Source of the DNA: Dactylosporangium sp. AC04546
GTDB taxonomy: Bacteria > Actinomycetota > Actinomycetes > Mycobacteriales > Micromonosporaceae
DNA length: 64,000 bases
NCBI RefSeq assembly: GCF_022095675.1
Contig: NZ_JAHYSG010000062.1
Coordinates: 1-64,000, forward strand
Reading direction: 5' to 3'
The stretch's first letter is position 1; each line of letters starts with the position of its first letter. Below, one piece after another: positions 16,366 through 25,800 of this stretch. The position numbers and the translations under genes were made by a program. The notes under the pieces were generated by a model, which saw only the letters and a program-made list of their open reading frames with translations, was not told the DNA's origin and did not search any database.

Positions 16366-16805
16366 GGGTGGCTTCCGGGCCGGGCCGGTACCGGCTCGTT
16401 GACCGCGAGCCAGTAGCGGCTGAGCACGTCGGTCGCGGCGACGAAGTCGGCGAAGGCGACGGGCTTGCGCACGTAGCTGTTCGCGCCGAGCCGGTAGCTC
16501 TCCACGATGTCACGCTCCTCGCTCGACGTGGTGAGGACGACGACCGGCAGGACCCGCGTCGCCGGGTCGGCGCGCAGCCGCTGGAGTACCTCATGTCCGT
16601 CGTACTTCGGCAGCTTCATGTCCAGCAGCACCAGCGCCGGCTGCAGCGGCGCGGCGCCGTCCGGCGGCAGCAGCAGGTCGAGCGCCTCGGCGCCGTCGTG
16701 GGCGACCACCACCGGGTTGGTGACGTGGTTCTTGGCGAGGGCCCGGCGGGTGAACGCGACGTCGTCGGGGTTGTCGTCGACGAGCAGGATGACGCCCCCG
16801 TTCAC
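16362..16805 (-). CDS. Single-domain response regulator (Rcp1-like)
   Basis: 147 residues from GTG 16805; both ends overlap neighbours by four bases (GTGA). It is a stand-alone receiver domain with acidic pocket VDDNPDD, phosphoacceptor in VLLDMKLPKYDG, Thr in VVLTTSSEERD and Lys in RKPVAF. The ALAKNHVTNPVVVAHDGAEALDLL segment is typical of Rcp1-type regulators paired with phytochrome-like or PAS kinases. There is no output domain, so it should pass phosphate or bind a partner. Encoded between two kinases, it may shuttle between the PAS kinase and the hybrid kinase. Confidence 0.95.
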   Translation of the reverse strand: MNGGVILLVDDNPDDVAFTRRALAKNHVTNPVVVAHDGAEALDLLLPPDGAAPLQPALVLLDMKLPKYDGHEVLQRLRADPATRVLPVVVLTTSSEERDIVESYRLGANSYVRKPVAFADFVAATDVLSRYWLAVNEPVPARPGSHP

Positions 16806-17956
16806 GGCGACCCCACCGGCCCCGCCAGCGTGAACCGGAACACGGCGCCCTCGCCGACCGTGCCCTCGGCCCAGATCCGCCCGCCGTGCCGGGCGACGAT
16901 CCGGTGCACGATCGCCAGGCCGATCCCGGTGCCCTCGAACTCGCTGGTCGAGTGCAGCCGCTGGAACGGCTCGAACAGCTTCCCGGCGAACCGCATGTCG
17001 AACCCGGCGCCGTTGTCGCGCACGACGGTGACGTCGGGCTCCTCGCGGTACACCTCGATCACCGCCTCCGGACGGTGGGAGGTGAACTTCCACGCGTTGC
17101 CGACCAGGTTCTGCAGCACCAGCCGGACCAGGTCGGGGTCGCCGGCCGCGGTGAGCCCGGGCGCGATCCGCACGTGCACCTCGCGCTCCGGCTCGACGGT
17201 CCGCAGCTCCTCGGTCACCTGCTCGGCCAGCCCGGTCAGGTCGACCCGGCTGCGGCGCAGCTCGGTGCGGGTGGCCCGGGACAGGTCGAGCAGGTCGTCG
17301 ATCATCTGGCCCATACGGGCCACGTTGGCCTGGAGGCGGGCGAGGTACTCGCAGCCGTCCTCGTCGAGCCGGTCCGCGAAGTCCTCCACGAGCAACTGCG
17401 CGTAGCCGTCGAGGGAGCGCAGCGGCGCCCGCAGGTCGTGCGACACCGAGTACGCGAACGCGTCGAGCTCCCGCGTCGAGGCCTCCAACTCGGCGGTGCG
17501 CTGCCGCACCCGGTCCTCCAGCTCCGCGTTGAGCTGCCGGACCCGCTCCTCGGCCCGGATCCGGTCGGTGATGTCGGTCGAGATGCCGCAGACCGCGTAC
17601 GCCCGGCCCCGCGCGTCGACGAGCGGGAACTTCACCGTGATGTAGGTGTGCGGCCCGTCCTCGCCGGGCGCGGTCTCCTCCATCGACACCGGCCGGCCGC
17701 GCTCGGCGGCCTGCAGGTCGTTGGCCCGGAACGCGGCCGCGATCGGCGCCGGGAACAGGTCGTGGTCGGTGAGGCCGACGATGGTGTCGCGGGAGACGTT
17801 GAACAGCCGCTCGTACTCCCGGTTGACCAGCATGTACCGGCCGTCGAGGTCGCGCATGTAGATGACGGCGGAGGTGTTGTCGATGAGCGCGAGGAGCTGG
17901 TCCGGCCCGACCCGCGGGTCGTGGCCGGGCGGCTGGCGCAGCGTCCCGGCGGTCAC
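16802..17956 (-). CDS. PAS-domain sensor histidine kinase
   Basis: 384 residues from GTG 17956 (GTGA overlap with the upstream gene). A PAS/PAC sensor occupies about 20-145 (LIDNTSAVIYMRDLDGRYMLVNREYERLF, ending YAVCGISTDITDR). A short coiled linker (RAEERVRQLNAELEDRVRQRTAEL) leads to HisKA with the phosphoaccepting YSVSHDLRAPLRSLDGYAQLL. The ATPase domain shows NLVGNAWKFTS, DNGAGFDM and GTGIGLAIVHRIVARHGG. This phytochrome-kinase-like module is soluble. A cofactor in the PAS domain cannot be read from the sequence. Its immediate partner gene is the single-domain regulator. Confidence 0.95.
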   Translation of the reverse strand: MTAGTLRQPPGHDPRVGPDQLLALIDNTSAVIYMRDLDGRYMLVNREYERLFNVSRDTIVGLTDHDLFPAPIAAAFRANDLQAAERGRPVSMEETAPGEDGPHTYITVKFPLVDARGRAYAVCGISTDITDRIRAEERVRQLNAELEDRVRQRTAELEASTRELDAFAYSVSHDLRAPLRSLDGYAQLLVEDFADRLDEDGCEYLARLQANVARMGQMIDDLLDLSRATRTELRRSRVDLTGLAEQVTEELRTVEPEREVHVRIAPGLTAAGDPDLVRLVLQNLVGNAWKFTSHRPEAVIEVYREEPDVTVVRDNGAGFDMRFAGKLFEPFQRLHSTSEFEGTGIGLAIVHRIVARHGGRIWAEGTVGEGAVFRFTLAGPVGSP

Positions 17957-19329
17957 GGTCGCCGCTGTTTCACCGAGGCGGCGGTACCGCTGAAGCCCAC
18001 CACAGTCGAGAGGTCCTCCGGCGCGCCCGCGCGCAGGGCGGCGACCCCGGTCAGCACCTCCAGGTCCACGGCCGGCAGGCCGCGCAGCGCCGCCAGGGCG
18101 TGGCGCTGCCGGGCCCGGGTCAGCCGCTCCAGCGCCGTCTCGTCCATCCCGGTCGTGCCCCGGCGGTTGGAGACCACGCCGGGGTCCCCGTGGCCGGTGT
18201 GGTCGCGCCCGCGCTGCGGGTTGAAGAGATACTTCTTGCTCAGCATCAGGTGTACCCCCGACATGCGCGCGTGCGCCTGGAGCAGCAGGTGCAGCGCCGC
18301 CACCACCGGGAAGCGCCCGAGGAGCACCCGCAGCCGCTCCGGCGACGCCTCGTCGAGCCCGCCGGAGATCCCGCACCGCGCCAGCACCAGCTCGGGCAGC
18401 GACGGCCGGTCGGCGACCAGGGCCAGCCGCCGCCGCTCGTCGGCCAGCAGCCCTCCGCCGAGGCGCAGGAGATGCTTGCGGTACTCGTCGTCGGCGGTGC
18501 CGAGCAGCAGGTCGCGCTCGATCGACTCCGGGTCGAACGCGCCGCTCGGCGGCAGGTCGCCGGGCCGCCAGTGCACCGCGAACTGCCGGAAGACGTCCAT
18601 GAAGTGCCCGGGGGTGAGCCCTTCGGACGGCGGCAGCTTCGCGAAGTCCGAGTTCAGCCGGCGCATGCCCTCCAGCAGCAGCGTGGCGACGCCGAGCCGG
18701 TGCAGCGCGTCGGCCCCGCACGGGTCGACCCCGCCGCCGGCGATCGGCGCGATGGCCAGGTTGACCGCCCGCTCGAGCGACTCGGACAGCTTGATCAGCT
18801 CGAAGAAGCGGACCTCGTCGACGGCCCCGGTGTACGTGCGCAGCAGCCCGTCGTCGAACACGCTCGGTAACCGGGCCAGGAGCGCGCCGGCCCACCGCAC
18901 CTCGGTCGGCGGAAGGTTCCATCGCGTCAGCGAGGCGTACGCGTCGCGCGTCGGATGGCCGGTGCCGCTGTGGTCGGCGAGGCGGGCGAAGTACTCGAGG
19001 AACGGGATCGGGCCCGGCCCGAGGCCCACCTCGAAGGCCCGCTCGGGCTCGTCGCGGTGCGCCGGGCCGGACTCCTGGAAGTGCCGGCCGAGGGCCGCTC
19101 CCACCAGCCCCAGCAGCACCAACAGCCGCCGGGTGTCGCCGTCGTCGTACCGCTCCGGAGCGTCGAGCTCGCCCGCGAGCACGCCGGCCACGGCCGCGGG
19201 GAACGCGCCGGCGGGGGCCCGGCCCGCGAGGATGTCCCGGTTCAGCGCGGTCATCGGCCCGGCGACCCACCGGTGCACGGCCGCGGTCGGCCCCGCCTCG
19301 TCGCCGAGCTCCCGGCGCGCCGTGTCCAT
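17953..19329 (-). CDS. PrnB/DUF1864-like protein of the IDO/TDO haem superfamily
   Basis: 458 residues, first gene of the signalling operon. The C-terminal half has an all-helical pattern ending in LLLQAHARMSGVHLMLSKKYLFNP and VVSNRRGTTGMDE. I read this as the PrnB (DUF1864) relative of indoleamine/tryptophan dioxygenases, where a His before the GTxGx loop binds haem: candidate ligand His360, loop about 391-395. PrnB itself rearranges 7-chlorotryptophan in pyrrolnitrin synthesis, but no prn genes are near. Its stop overlaps the start of a PAS kinase, so its product is made together with a sensor. It may be an enzyme producing a signal or a haem-based sensor component. The family assignment is from recall of pattern, not from a search. 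Confidence 0.55.
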   Translation of the reverse strand: MDTARRELGDEAGPTAAVHRWVAGPMTALNRDILAGRAPAGAFPAAVAGVLAGELDAPERYDDGDTRRLLVLLGLVGAALGRHFQESGPAHRDEPERAFEVGLGPGPIPFLEYFARLADHSGTGHPTRDAYASLTRWNLPPTEVRWAGALLARLPSVFDDGLLRTYTGAVDEVRFFELIKLSESLERAVNLAIAPIAGGGVDPCGADALHRLGVATLLLEGMRRLNSDFAKLPPSEGLTPGHFMDVFRQFAVHWRPGDLPPSGAFDPESIERDLLLGTADDEYRKHLLRLGGGLLADERRRLALVADRPSLPELVLARCGISGGLDEASPERLRVLLGRFPVVAALHLLLQAHARMSGVHLMLSKKYLFNPQRGRDHTGHGDPGVVSNRRGTTGMDETALERLTRARQRHALAALRGLPAVDLEVLTGVAALRAGAPEDLSTVVGFSGTAASVKQRRP

Positions 19330-19457
19330 GATCCGAAACTAACACGTTCCGTAGTCGTCGTGGGTGACATCTGTCATTGTCCGGGCGTGAGTGCGCCATC
19401 GAAACCGGTGCGCGGCGGCACTGCTGGCGCCTTCGCGTGGGACCCAGACTTTCCCGC

Positions 19458-20345
19458 ATGGCTGTTATCGAGGTGAGCGGGCTGAGCCGGCGGTACGGGG
19501 ACTTCAGCGCCGTGCGGGACGTGTCGTTCAGCGTCGAGCGGGGCGAGCTGTTCGCGCTGCTCGGCACCAACGGCGCCGGGAAGACCTCCACGCTGGAGCT
19601 GGTCGAGGGGCTGGCCCGGCCCAGCGGCGGCAGCGTGCGGATCCTCGGCCACGACCCGGTCGCCCGGCGCTCCCGGGTGCGCCCGCGGACCGGGGTCATG
19701 CTCCAGGACGCCGGCTTCCCCGGCGACCTGACCGTGATCGAGGTGGCCCGCATGTGGGCCGGCACCCTCACCGCGCCGCGCCCGGTGCCTGAGGCGCTCA
19801 CCCTGGCCGGGCTCGACTCCCGGGCCGGCGTCCGCGTCCGGCAGCTCTCCGGCGGCGAGCGGCGCCGGCTCGACCTGGCCCTGGCCATCCTCGGCCGGCC
19901 CGAGGTCCTCGTCCTCGACGAGCCGACGACCGGCCTCGACCCGCAGAGCCGCCGCGACGCCTGGAACCTGCTGCGCGACCTGGTCCGCGACGGCGTCACC
20001 GTACTGCTGAGCACGCACTACCTGGAGGAGGCGGAGGAGTTGGCCGACCGGCTGGCCATCATGCACCGCGGCACGGTCGTCGCCGCCGGGACGGTGCGGG
20101 ACGTGGTGGCCGCGCACCCCGCGCGCATCTCGTTCGCCGTGCCGTCGGGCGTATCGCCGCCGCCGCTGCCGGGTACCGCCGCTGTCGAGCGTGGCCGGGT
20201 CGTGGTGCAGACCGACGAGCTGCAACCGGCGCTGCTGACATTGCTGACCTGGGCCGACCGCGGCGGTGTGGCGCTGGCCGGGCTCGACGCCCGCTCGGCG
20301 TCGCTCGAAGAGGTCTTCCTGTCGATCGCGGGTGAGCCCCGATGA
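19458..20345 (+). CDS. ABC transporter ATP-binding protein (exporter type)
   Basis: 295 residues from ATG 19458. Walker A GTNGAGKTS, Q-loop MLQDAGFPGDL, signature LSGGERRRLDLA, Walker B VLVLDEPTTGLDP and H-loop LSTHYLEEAEELADR are complete. The C-terminal extension about 215-295 resembles DrrA/CcmA-type drug and lipid exporters. It pairs with the permease by an ATGA overlap and with the two-component system downstream, a common arrangement for antibiotic-stress exporters. Upstream, a 128-base spacer separates it from the divergent PrnB-like operon. Confidence 0.96.
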   Translation: MAVIEVSGLSRRYGDFSAVRDVSFSVERGELFALLGTNGAGKTSTLELVEGLARPSGGSVRILGHDPVARRSRVRPRTGVMLQDAGFPGDLTVIEVARMWAGTLTAPRPVPEALTLAGLDSRAGVRVRQLSGGERRRLDLALAILGRPEVLVLDEPTTGLDPQSRRDAWNLLRDLVRDGVTVLLSTHYLEEAEELADRLAIMHRGTVVAAGTVRDVVAAHPARISFAVPSGVSPPPLPGTAAVERGRVVVQTDELQPALLTLLTWADRGGVALAGLDARSASLEEVFLSIAGEPR

Positions 20346-21088
20346 GGCGCCTCGTCGCGCTCGGCCGGGCCGAGCTGCTGCTCCTGCTGCGCAACCGGAT
20401 GGCGCTGTTCAACGCGGCCGTGCTGCCGATCCCGCTCGTCGCGGTGACCGCCGGCGCCGTCCGCGACGCCGACCCGGGATTCAACGCGCGGCTGGTGTCG
20501 GGGATGCTGGCCCTGGTGCTCGTCGCGGTGCTGTACTACAACCTGGTGACCACCTTCGTCGCCCGCCGCGAGGAGCTGGTGCTCAAGCGGCTGCGCACCG
20601 GCGAGCTCACCGACGCCGAGATCCTGCTCGGCACCGCCGGCCCCTCCCTGGTCGTGGCGCTGCTGCAGATGGTGCTCTTCGTCGCCGCCGCGGCCGCGTT
20701 CCTCGGGCTGCCGGTGCCGGTCAACGCTCCGGTGCTGGTGTTGGGGGTACTGGCGGGGGTCGCCGTGTTCGTCGCCCTGGCCGCGGTCAGCGCCGCCTTC
20801 ACCCGCACCGTGGAGCTGGCCCAGATCACCACGCTGCCGGTGCTCCTCGTGTGCTTCATCGGCGCTGGTATCGCGGTACCGCTCTCCTCGCTGCCCGATG
20901 CCGTGCAGGAGGTGCTGCGGTTCATGCCGCTCACCCCGGCCATGGAGCTGATGCGCCTCGGCTGGACGGGTCCGTCGTTCGGCGGGGCGCTGCGGTCGTC
21001 GCTGGCGCCGGCCGGGCTGCTCGCGGCCTGGACCGTGGTCGCCTGGCTGGGCGTGCGACGCTGGTTCCGCTGGGAACCCCGCAGGTAG
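20342..21088 (+). CDS. ABC-2 type transporter permease
   Basis: 248 residues, ATG overlapping the ATPase stop. Six hydrophobic spans are visible (for example FNAAVLPIPLVAVTAGAV, LVSGMLALVLVAVLYYNLVT, VALLQMVLFVAAAAAFLGL, VLGVLAGVAVFVALAAVSAAF, LPVLLVCFIGAGIAVPLSSL and a C-terminal span). The FVARREELVLKRLRTGELTDAEIL cytoplasmic loop and the VLRFMPLTPAMELMR segment before the last span are typical of DrrB-like ABC-2 permeases. With the upstream ATPase it should form a homodimeric-permease exporter. Confidence 0.95.
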   Translation: MRRLVALGRAELLLLLRNRMALFNAAVLPIPLVAVTAGAVRDADPGFNARLVSGMLALVLVAVLYYNLVTTFVARREELVLKRLRTGELTDAEILLGTAGPSLVVALLQMVLFVAAAAAFLGLPVPVNAPVLVLGVLAGVAVFVALAAVSAAFTRTVELAQITTLPVLLVCFIGAGIAVPLSSLPDAVQEVLRFMPLTPAMELMRLGWTGPSFGGALRSSLAPAGLLAAWTVVAWLGVRRWFRWEPRR

Positions 21089-21098
21089 GGTCGGTGCG

Positions 21099-22212
21099 GT
21101 GCTGACGTGGTGGCGGTCCAAGTCGCAGGCGGAGCGGTTCGAGTTCTACACCCGGGCCAGCTTCTACGGCTACGTCCTCTTCGCCCCGCTGTTCATCGGG
21201 TCGTTCGTCAAGGTCGACATCGGCCTCTATCCTGCGCTGACCATCGCCGCCCTCACCGTCGTGCACACCGTCGTCTGCTTTCTGCTGGTGCGGACCGGTA
21301 TCGGCCATTATCTCGGCCAGCGACCCCGCCCAGGACCATCAGGCGGACCGGGCGGGGTTCGCCGTCTACCCCGGCCGCCCGGACGGCCCGGCCTCGGCGG
21401 TCCTGCTCGTCCTGGCCGGCTGCTACATCGCCGCGCTGTCCACGACGATCCGCCCCCGCTGGTCGGCGGTCGCGATCGTGCTGGCGTGCGGCGTCGCCGT
21501 CGCGGCCGGCCAGGGCAACGTGGCGATCGCCCTCGGCGGCATGCTCCTCGGCGTCGTCTTCGCCTACCGGTCGTCGCTGTGGATGCTCGGCGTCGTCCGC
21601 GAGCTGGACCGGGCCCGCCACGTCCAGGCGGGCCTGGCGGTGGCCGAGGAGCGCCAGCGGTTCGCCCGCGACCTGCACGACGTCGTGGGCCGTACGCTGT
21701 CGGTCGTGTCGCTGAAGGCCGAGCTCGCCGCCCAGCTGGCCAAGCGCGGCCGCACGGAGGCGGTCGACGAGATGCTGGAGGTGCGCCGCATCGCCCAGGA
21801 CTCCCTGGCCGAGCTCCGCTCGATCGTCGGCGGCTACCGCGCCGCCGGCCTCCCGGCGGAGCTGGCCGGTGCCCGCGCCCTGCTGGCGTCGGCCGGCATC
21901 ACGTGCCGGGTGGTGGGCGAGGCGGCCGACCTGCCGGAGCCGGTCCAGGGCACGCTGGGCTGGGTGGTCCGCGAGGGCACGACGAACCTCCTGCGCCACA
22001 GCGAGGCCCGCACGTGCACGGTCACGCTGCGCTGCGCGGCCGCATCGGTCCTGCTGGAGATGGAGAACGACGGCGCCCCACCGGGCCCGGTACCGTTCGG
22101 GGGCGGCCTGATCGGCCTGACGGAGCGCATCACGGCGCTGGGCGGCACGGTCACGGCCACCCGCCCGTCGGCGGGCCTGTTCCGCCTGTCGGTGGAGCTA
22201 CCCCTGTCATGA
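21099..22212 (+). pseudogene. DesK-type sensor histidine kinase interrupted by a frameshift
   Basis: The N-terminal part begins at GTG 21099 (WWRSKSQAERFEFYTRASFYGYVLFAPLF..., two membrane spans) and reads convincingly to about 21310. Convincing coding sequence then continues in the +1 frame (SAVLLVLAGCYIAALSTTIRPRWSAV, further spans) to the stop at 22210-22212. The downstream frame is open from 21241 but has no start codon before GTG 21478, and the upstream frame degrades into non-protein-like sequence, so one gene is split. The C-terminal part has HisKA_3 (RFARDLHDVVGRTLSVVSLKAEL) and an ATPase domain (EGTTNLLRHSEA, GGGLIGLTERI). It may be a sequencing error, an inactivating mutation or programmed +1 frameshifting. 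Its partner regulator overlaps the stop (ATGA). Confidence 0.7.
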
Positions 22213-22814
22213 TCCGGATCCTGCTGGCCGACGACGAACACCTGATCCGCGGCGCCCTGGCGGCGTTACTGTCGCTGGAGGACGACCTGGAGGTGGTGGC
22301 CCAGGCGGCGACGGGCAGCGAGGCGCTGTCCCTCGCCCGCGCGCTGCGCCCCGACGTGGCCGTGCTGGACCTGCAACTGCCGGACCTGGACGGCGTGGCG
22401 GTGGCGGGCGTCCTGCACGCGGAGGTCCCGACCTGCCACACGATGATCGTGACGAGCCACGGCCTGCCGGGCCACCTGAAGCGCGCCCTGACGGGGGGAG
22501 TGCGGGGCTTCCTGGCCAAGACGGTCTCGGCGGAAACCCTGGCGACGGTGGTCCGCACGGTCCACGCGGGCGGCCGGTACGTCGACCCTCAGCTGGCGGC
22601 CGAGGCGATCACGGCGGGGGCCTCTCCCTTGACCGCCCGGGAGTCGGAGGTGCTGTCGCTGGCGGCGGACGGCGCCCCGGTGGAGGAGATCGCCCGCCTT
22701 GCCGCGCTGTCGCAGGGCACGGTCCGCAACTACCTGTCGTCGGCGGTGGGCAAGACCGGCGCGGCGAACCGCCACGAGGCGGCACGGATCGCGAGAAGCC
22801 GCGGCTGGATCTGA
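22209..22814 (+). CDS. LuxR/NarL-family response regulator
   Basis: 201 residues from ATG 22209. The receiver domain (about 1-120) has acidic pocket LADDEH, phosphoacceptor in VAVLDLQLPDLDG, Thr/Ser in MIVTSHG and Lys in FLAKTVSAE. The C-terminal LuxR helix-turn-helix spans about 135-195 (LTARESEVLSLAADGAPVEEIARLAALSQGTVRNYLSSAVGKTGAANRHEAARIA). It is the partner of the kinase upstream and probably controls the adjacent ABC exporter. The regulator is intact although the kinase frame is broken. Confidence 0.95.
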   Translation: MIRILLADDEHLIRGALAALLSLEDDLEVVAQAATGSEALSLARALRPDVAVLDLQLPDLDGVAVAGVLHAEVPTCHTMIVTSHGLPGHLKRALTGGVRGFLAKTVSAETLATVVRTVHAGGRYVDPQLAAEAITAGASPLTARESEVLSLAADGAPVEEIARLAALSQGTVRNYLSSAVGKTGAANRHEAARIARSRGWI

Positions 22815-22824
22815 CGGGACGGCA

Positions 22825-25800
22825 TCAGCCGGCTTCGTACCACGGTGCGTCGCCGGGTCGTCCGGTGGTCAACTGCAGGTCCACGCCCGAATAGCCGAGC
22901 GCGCGCAGACGTTCGGCGACGTGCTGGAGGGTCCGGCCGAGCCGCTCGACTCCGGCCAATAGATGGCTCGCGGGAATCGGTGCGGACGGCGCGATCCACG
23001 GCGCGTCGCTGTCAAGATCCTGGCCGAGGAGTATGACCTCGTTCCGGTTGGCGCGGACCGCGGCCCCCCGGGGTGCTGCTGTCACCACCGTGAAGCCGAA
23101 CTGACGGAGGCGGTCGGCCACGGCTTGGACGGTCTGGCCGGTCGTTGCCGCCGCCGTGACGACGTGGCCCCAGGGCACGGGTGCCGATGGGGCGAGCCAT
23201 GGCTCTTCGCCGTCGAAGTCAGTGCTCACGATCGTCGCGTCGGTTCGGGTGAGTACCAGCCCGAGGACCTCGGTGGACGCGGTCGCGGAATAGCCGAGTT
23301 CGACGAATCGGTCGACGATCGACCGAAGCGTGTGGCTGGTGGCGATCGACGCCATCACCAGCCGGCTCGCAGAAACCTCCTCTGCCCGGCTGAGCCATTC
23401 GGACCGGTCAGCGAAATCTGGGTCCAGCAGCGCGGCGTCGCTCTCGCTGAGCGGGCCGATTGGGAGCACGTCACGGTCGACGTCGCAGGTGTAGCCCAGG
23501 AACAGCAACCGGTCGAACAGGTCCCGCGCATCTGCCTCGAGCTCGACGGCGGCGGCGATCAGGTGATGTGCCGGCACGGGCGTCCACGCGTCCCACCACG
23601 GTTGGGTGCCGGCGAGGTTGGCGCTGAGCAGCACGTGATCGGCGGTTGAGAGGTCCACGGAAGGAACATCGAGGAAGCCGAGGCGGCCGAGTCGCTCGGC
23701 GACGGACGTCGTGGTCGTTCCGAGTCGGGCGGCACCGACGACCAGACGCCAGGCCGGCACCCGACCGGTCCGGTCGAACCACGGCTGTCTCGGCACAGGC
23801 GGTCTCGACCACGGCAGGTCGAAGTTGACGTCCTGGCTGATGACGAGGGCGTCGCCGCCGTCGAGGTCGCCGGTGGGCAGGTCGGCGGCGCTGGTGGTGG
23901 TGTAGCCGAGGGCGGTGAGCCGGTCGGCGACGGCGTGTGCGGTGGTGCCGAGCTTCCCGGCGGCGGCGATGAGGTGTTCCGCACCGACCGGCTCGCCCAG
24001 CGGCAACCACGGTGGTCGAGTGTCCAGGCCCGCGCTGACCATGGTGGTGTCGTCGCCGTCGAGGTTGCCGGCGGGGAGGTCGGCGCGGCTCGTGGTGGTG
24101 TAGCCGAGGGCGGTGAGCCGGTCGGCAACGGCGTGTGCGGTGGTGCCGAGCTTCCCGGCGGCGGCGATGACGTGCTCGATGGGAACCTGTTCCGCCGACG
24201 GCAGCCAGGGTGCCTGGTTCGTCAGCCCGACAGCGATGAGGGCGAAGTCGTCGCGGCTGACGACGTGGTCGGAGTAGGCGGCGCCGGCGGTGGTGTAGCC
24301 GAGGGCGGTGAGCCGGTCGGCGACGGCGTGTGCGGTGGTGCCGAGCTTCCCGGCGGCGGCGATGACCAGTTCGGCCGGGACCGGTTCGTCGTTGCCGAGA
24401 CACGGCGGGATCAGCCACGGACGTTCGTGGGAGGAGTCGTCGGCGAGGATCTCGATGTCCGCCCGGCCGAGGGTCTCCACCGGCAGGTGTTCGACACGAT
24501 CGGGAACGGCGTAGCCGAGGTCTGCAAGTCGTTCGCCCACGGCGTGGACGCTCCAGTTGAGTCGAATCGCTGCCGTGAGCAGCCGGTCGAACGTCACCGG
24601 TTCGTCTGTGCGCGGTCCCCGCCACGGGCCGGATGGACTGTTGCGCAGGGCATCGGGGTCGCCCGCCGTGAGGGGGTCGGCCGCCAACAGGATCGCGTCG
24701 CTGGGTCTGGCCGGCACCACCCGCGTTTCCGGGGCCACCGTCAGCGCGTGCGCAAGTCCGCCCGCCGCCGCCCACGAGGTCGCCCGCCACTGCGCCAGCG
24801 GCCCATGGGCGTGGAGCGAAGCGAACTGCCTCGGCCGGTCGACCCCCCACAACCCGATCGGGAGCCACTCCGTTTCCTGGTCGGGCGGGAAGCAGCCCGC
24901 GATACGCAGGGCGTCGCTGTCGTCGCCCGGCCAGCGCTCCCAGCCGGCGGCCAGCGCGGCGGCGAACACGGCGTCGGCGACGCCCGGCGTCTTGTTGACC
25001 AGGCGCGACAACCATTGGTGCGAGAAGACCGGGTTGTCGGGGGCGGCGGCGACCGGGACGGCGGCCATCAGCAGGCCCAGCACGTCATCGAGGCGGAAGT
25101 TCAGGATGCGGTTGCGGTCCACGCTCAGCGGCGGCGCAAGATGCCCACGCAGGTCCACAGCAGCCCCGTACGGCCCTTCCTGGAGCCAGATGCCGTCGAC
25201 CAGGACGGCGCCCTTGGCGTCGTACCACCAGACGCTGCCCCCGGCTGGGCCCCAGGCCACCACCGCGTCGGGCGGCTCGGAGGACGGCGTCGGCTGGTAG
25301 TCCGACATCCCCAACGGCGCCGACGCCGCCAGGTCGCCGGCGGGCCAATGCAGTTGCGTGGTGCCGTCGTCCGCGCTCGTGGCGAACTGGGCGACCCACA
25401 GCAGCCGGCGGAGGACGGCGACGCAGGACAGGGGATTGACGGTCTTGCGGAGGTAGAGCCGGACGCGGGTGCCCGCCTTCGTGCCGGGGCCGTGGTTGAC
25501 CATCCGGAAGAGCGTGCCCGGACCGGCGATCGTCACCGTCAGCCGGTCGCCCAGCCGGCCGGTGCGGTCGAAGCGGCACGTGTCCACGGAGATCTCGTCG
25601 GCCAGCATGAAGTAGCTGAGCACGCCGATGCCGAAGCGGCTGTTCGGGTAGAGGCCGACCGGTGGGTCCAGGCGGGCCCACGCGGACTGCTCCTCCAGGA
25701 AGTCCGGCAGGTCGGCGAACCGCACCCCGGAGTGCGAGAAGACCTCTGACAGCTCCCGCTCGCCCATGCCGATGCCGTTGTCGACGCAGTCGAGGTACGG

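Noticed and set aside
17953..19329. Considered as a true tryptophan 2,3-dioxygenase
   Set aside because: The FRxRH and GTGGSxG-type signatures of that enzyme are not present in the usual form, and no kynurenine-pathway genes are near; the PrnB-like relation fits better.
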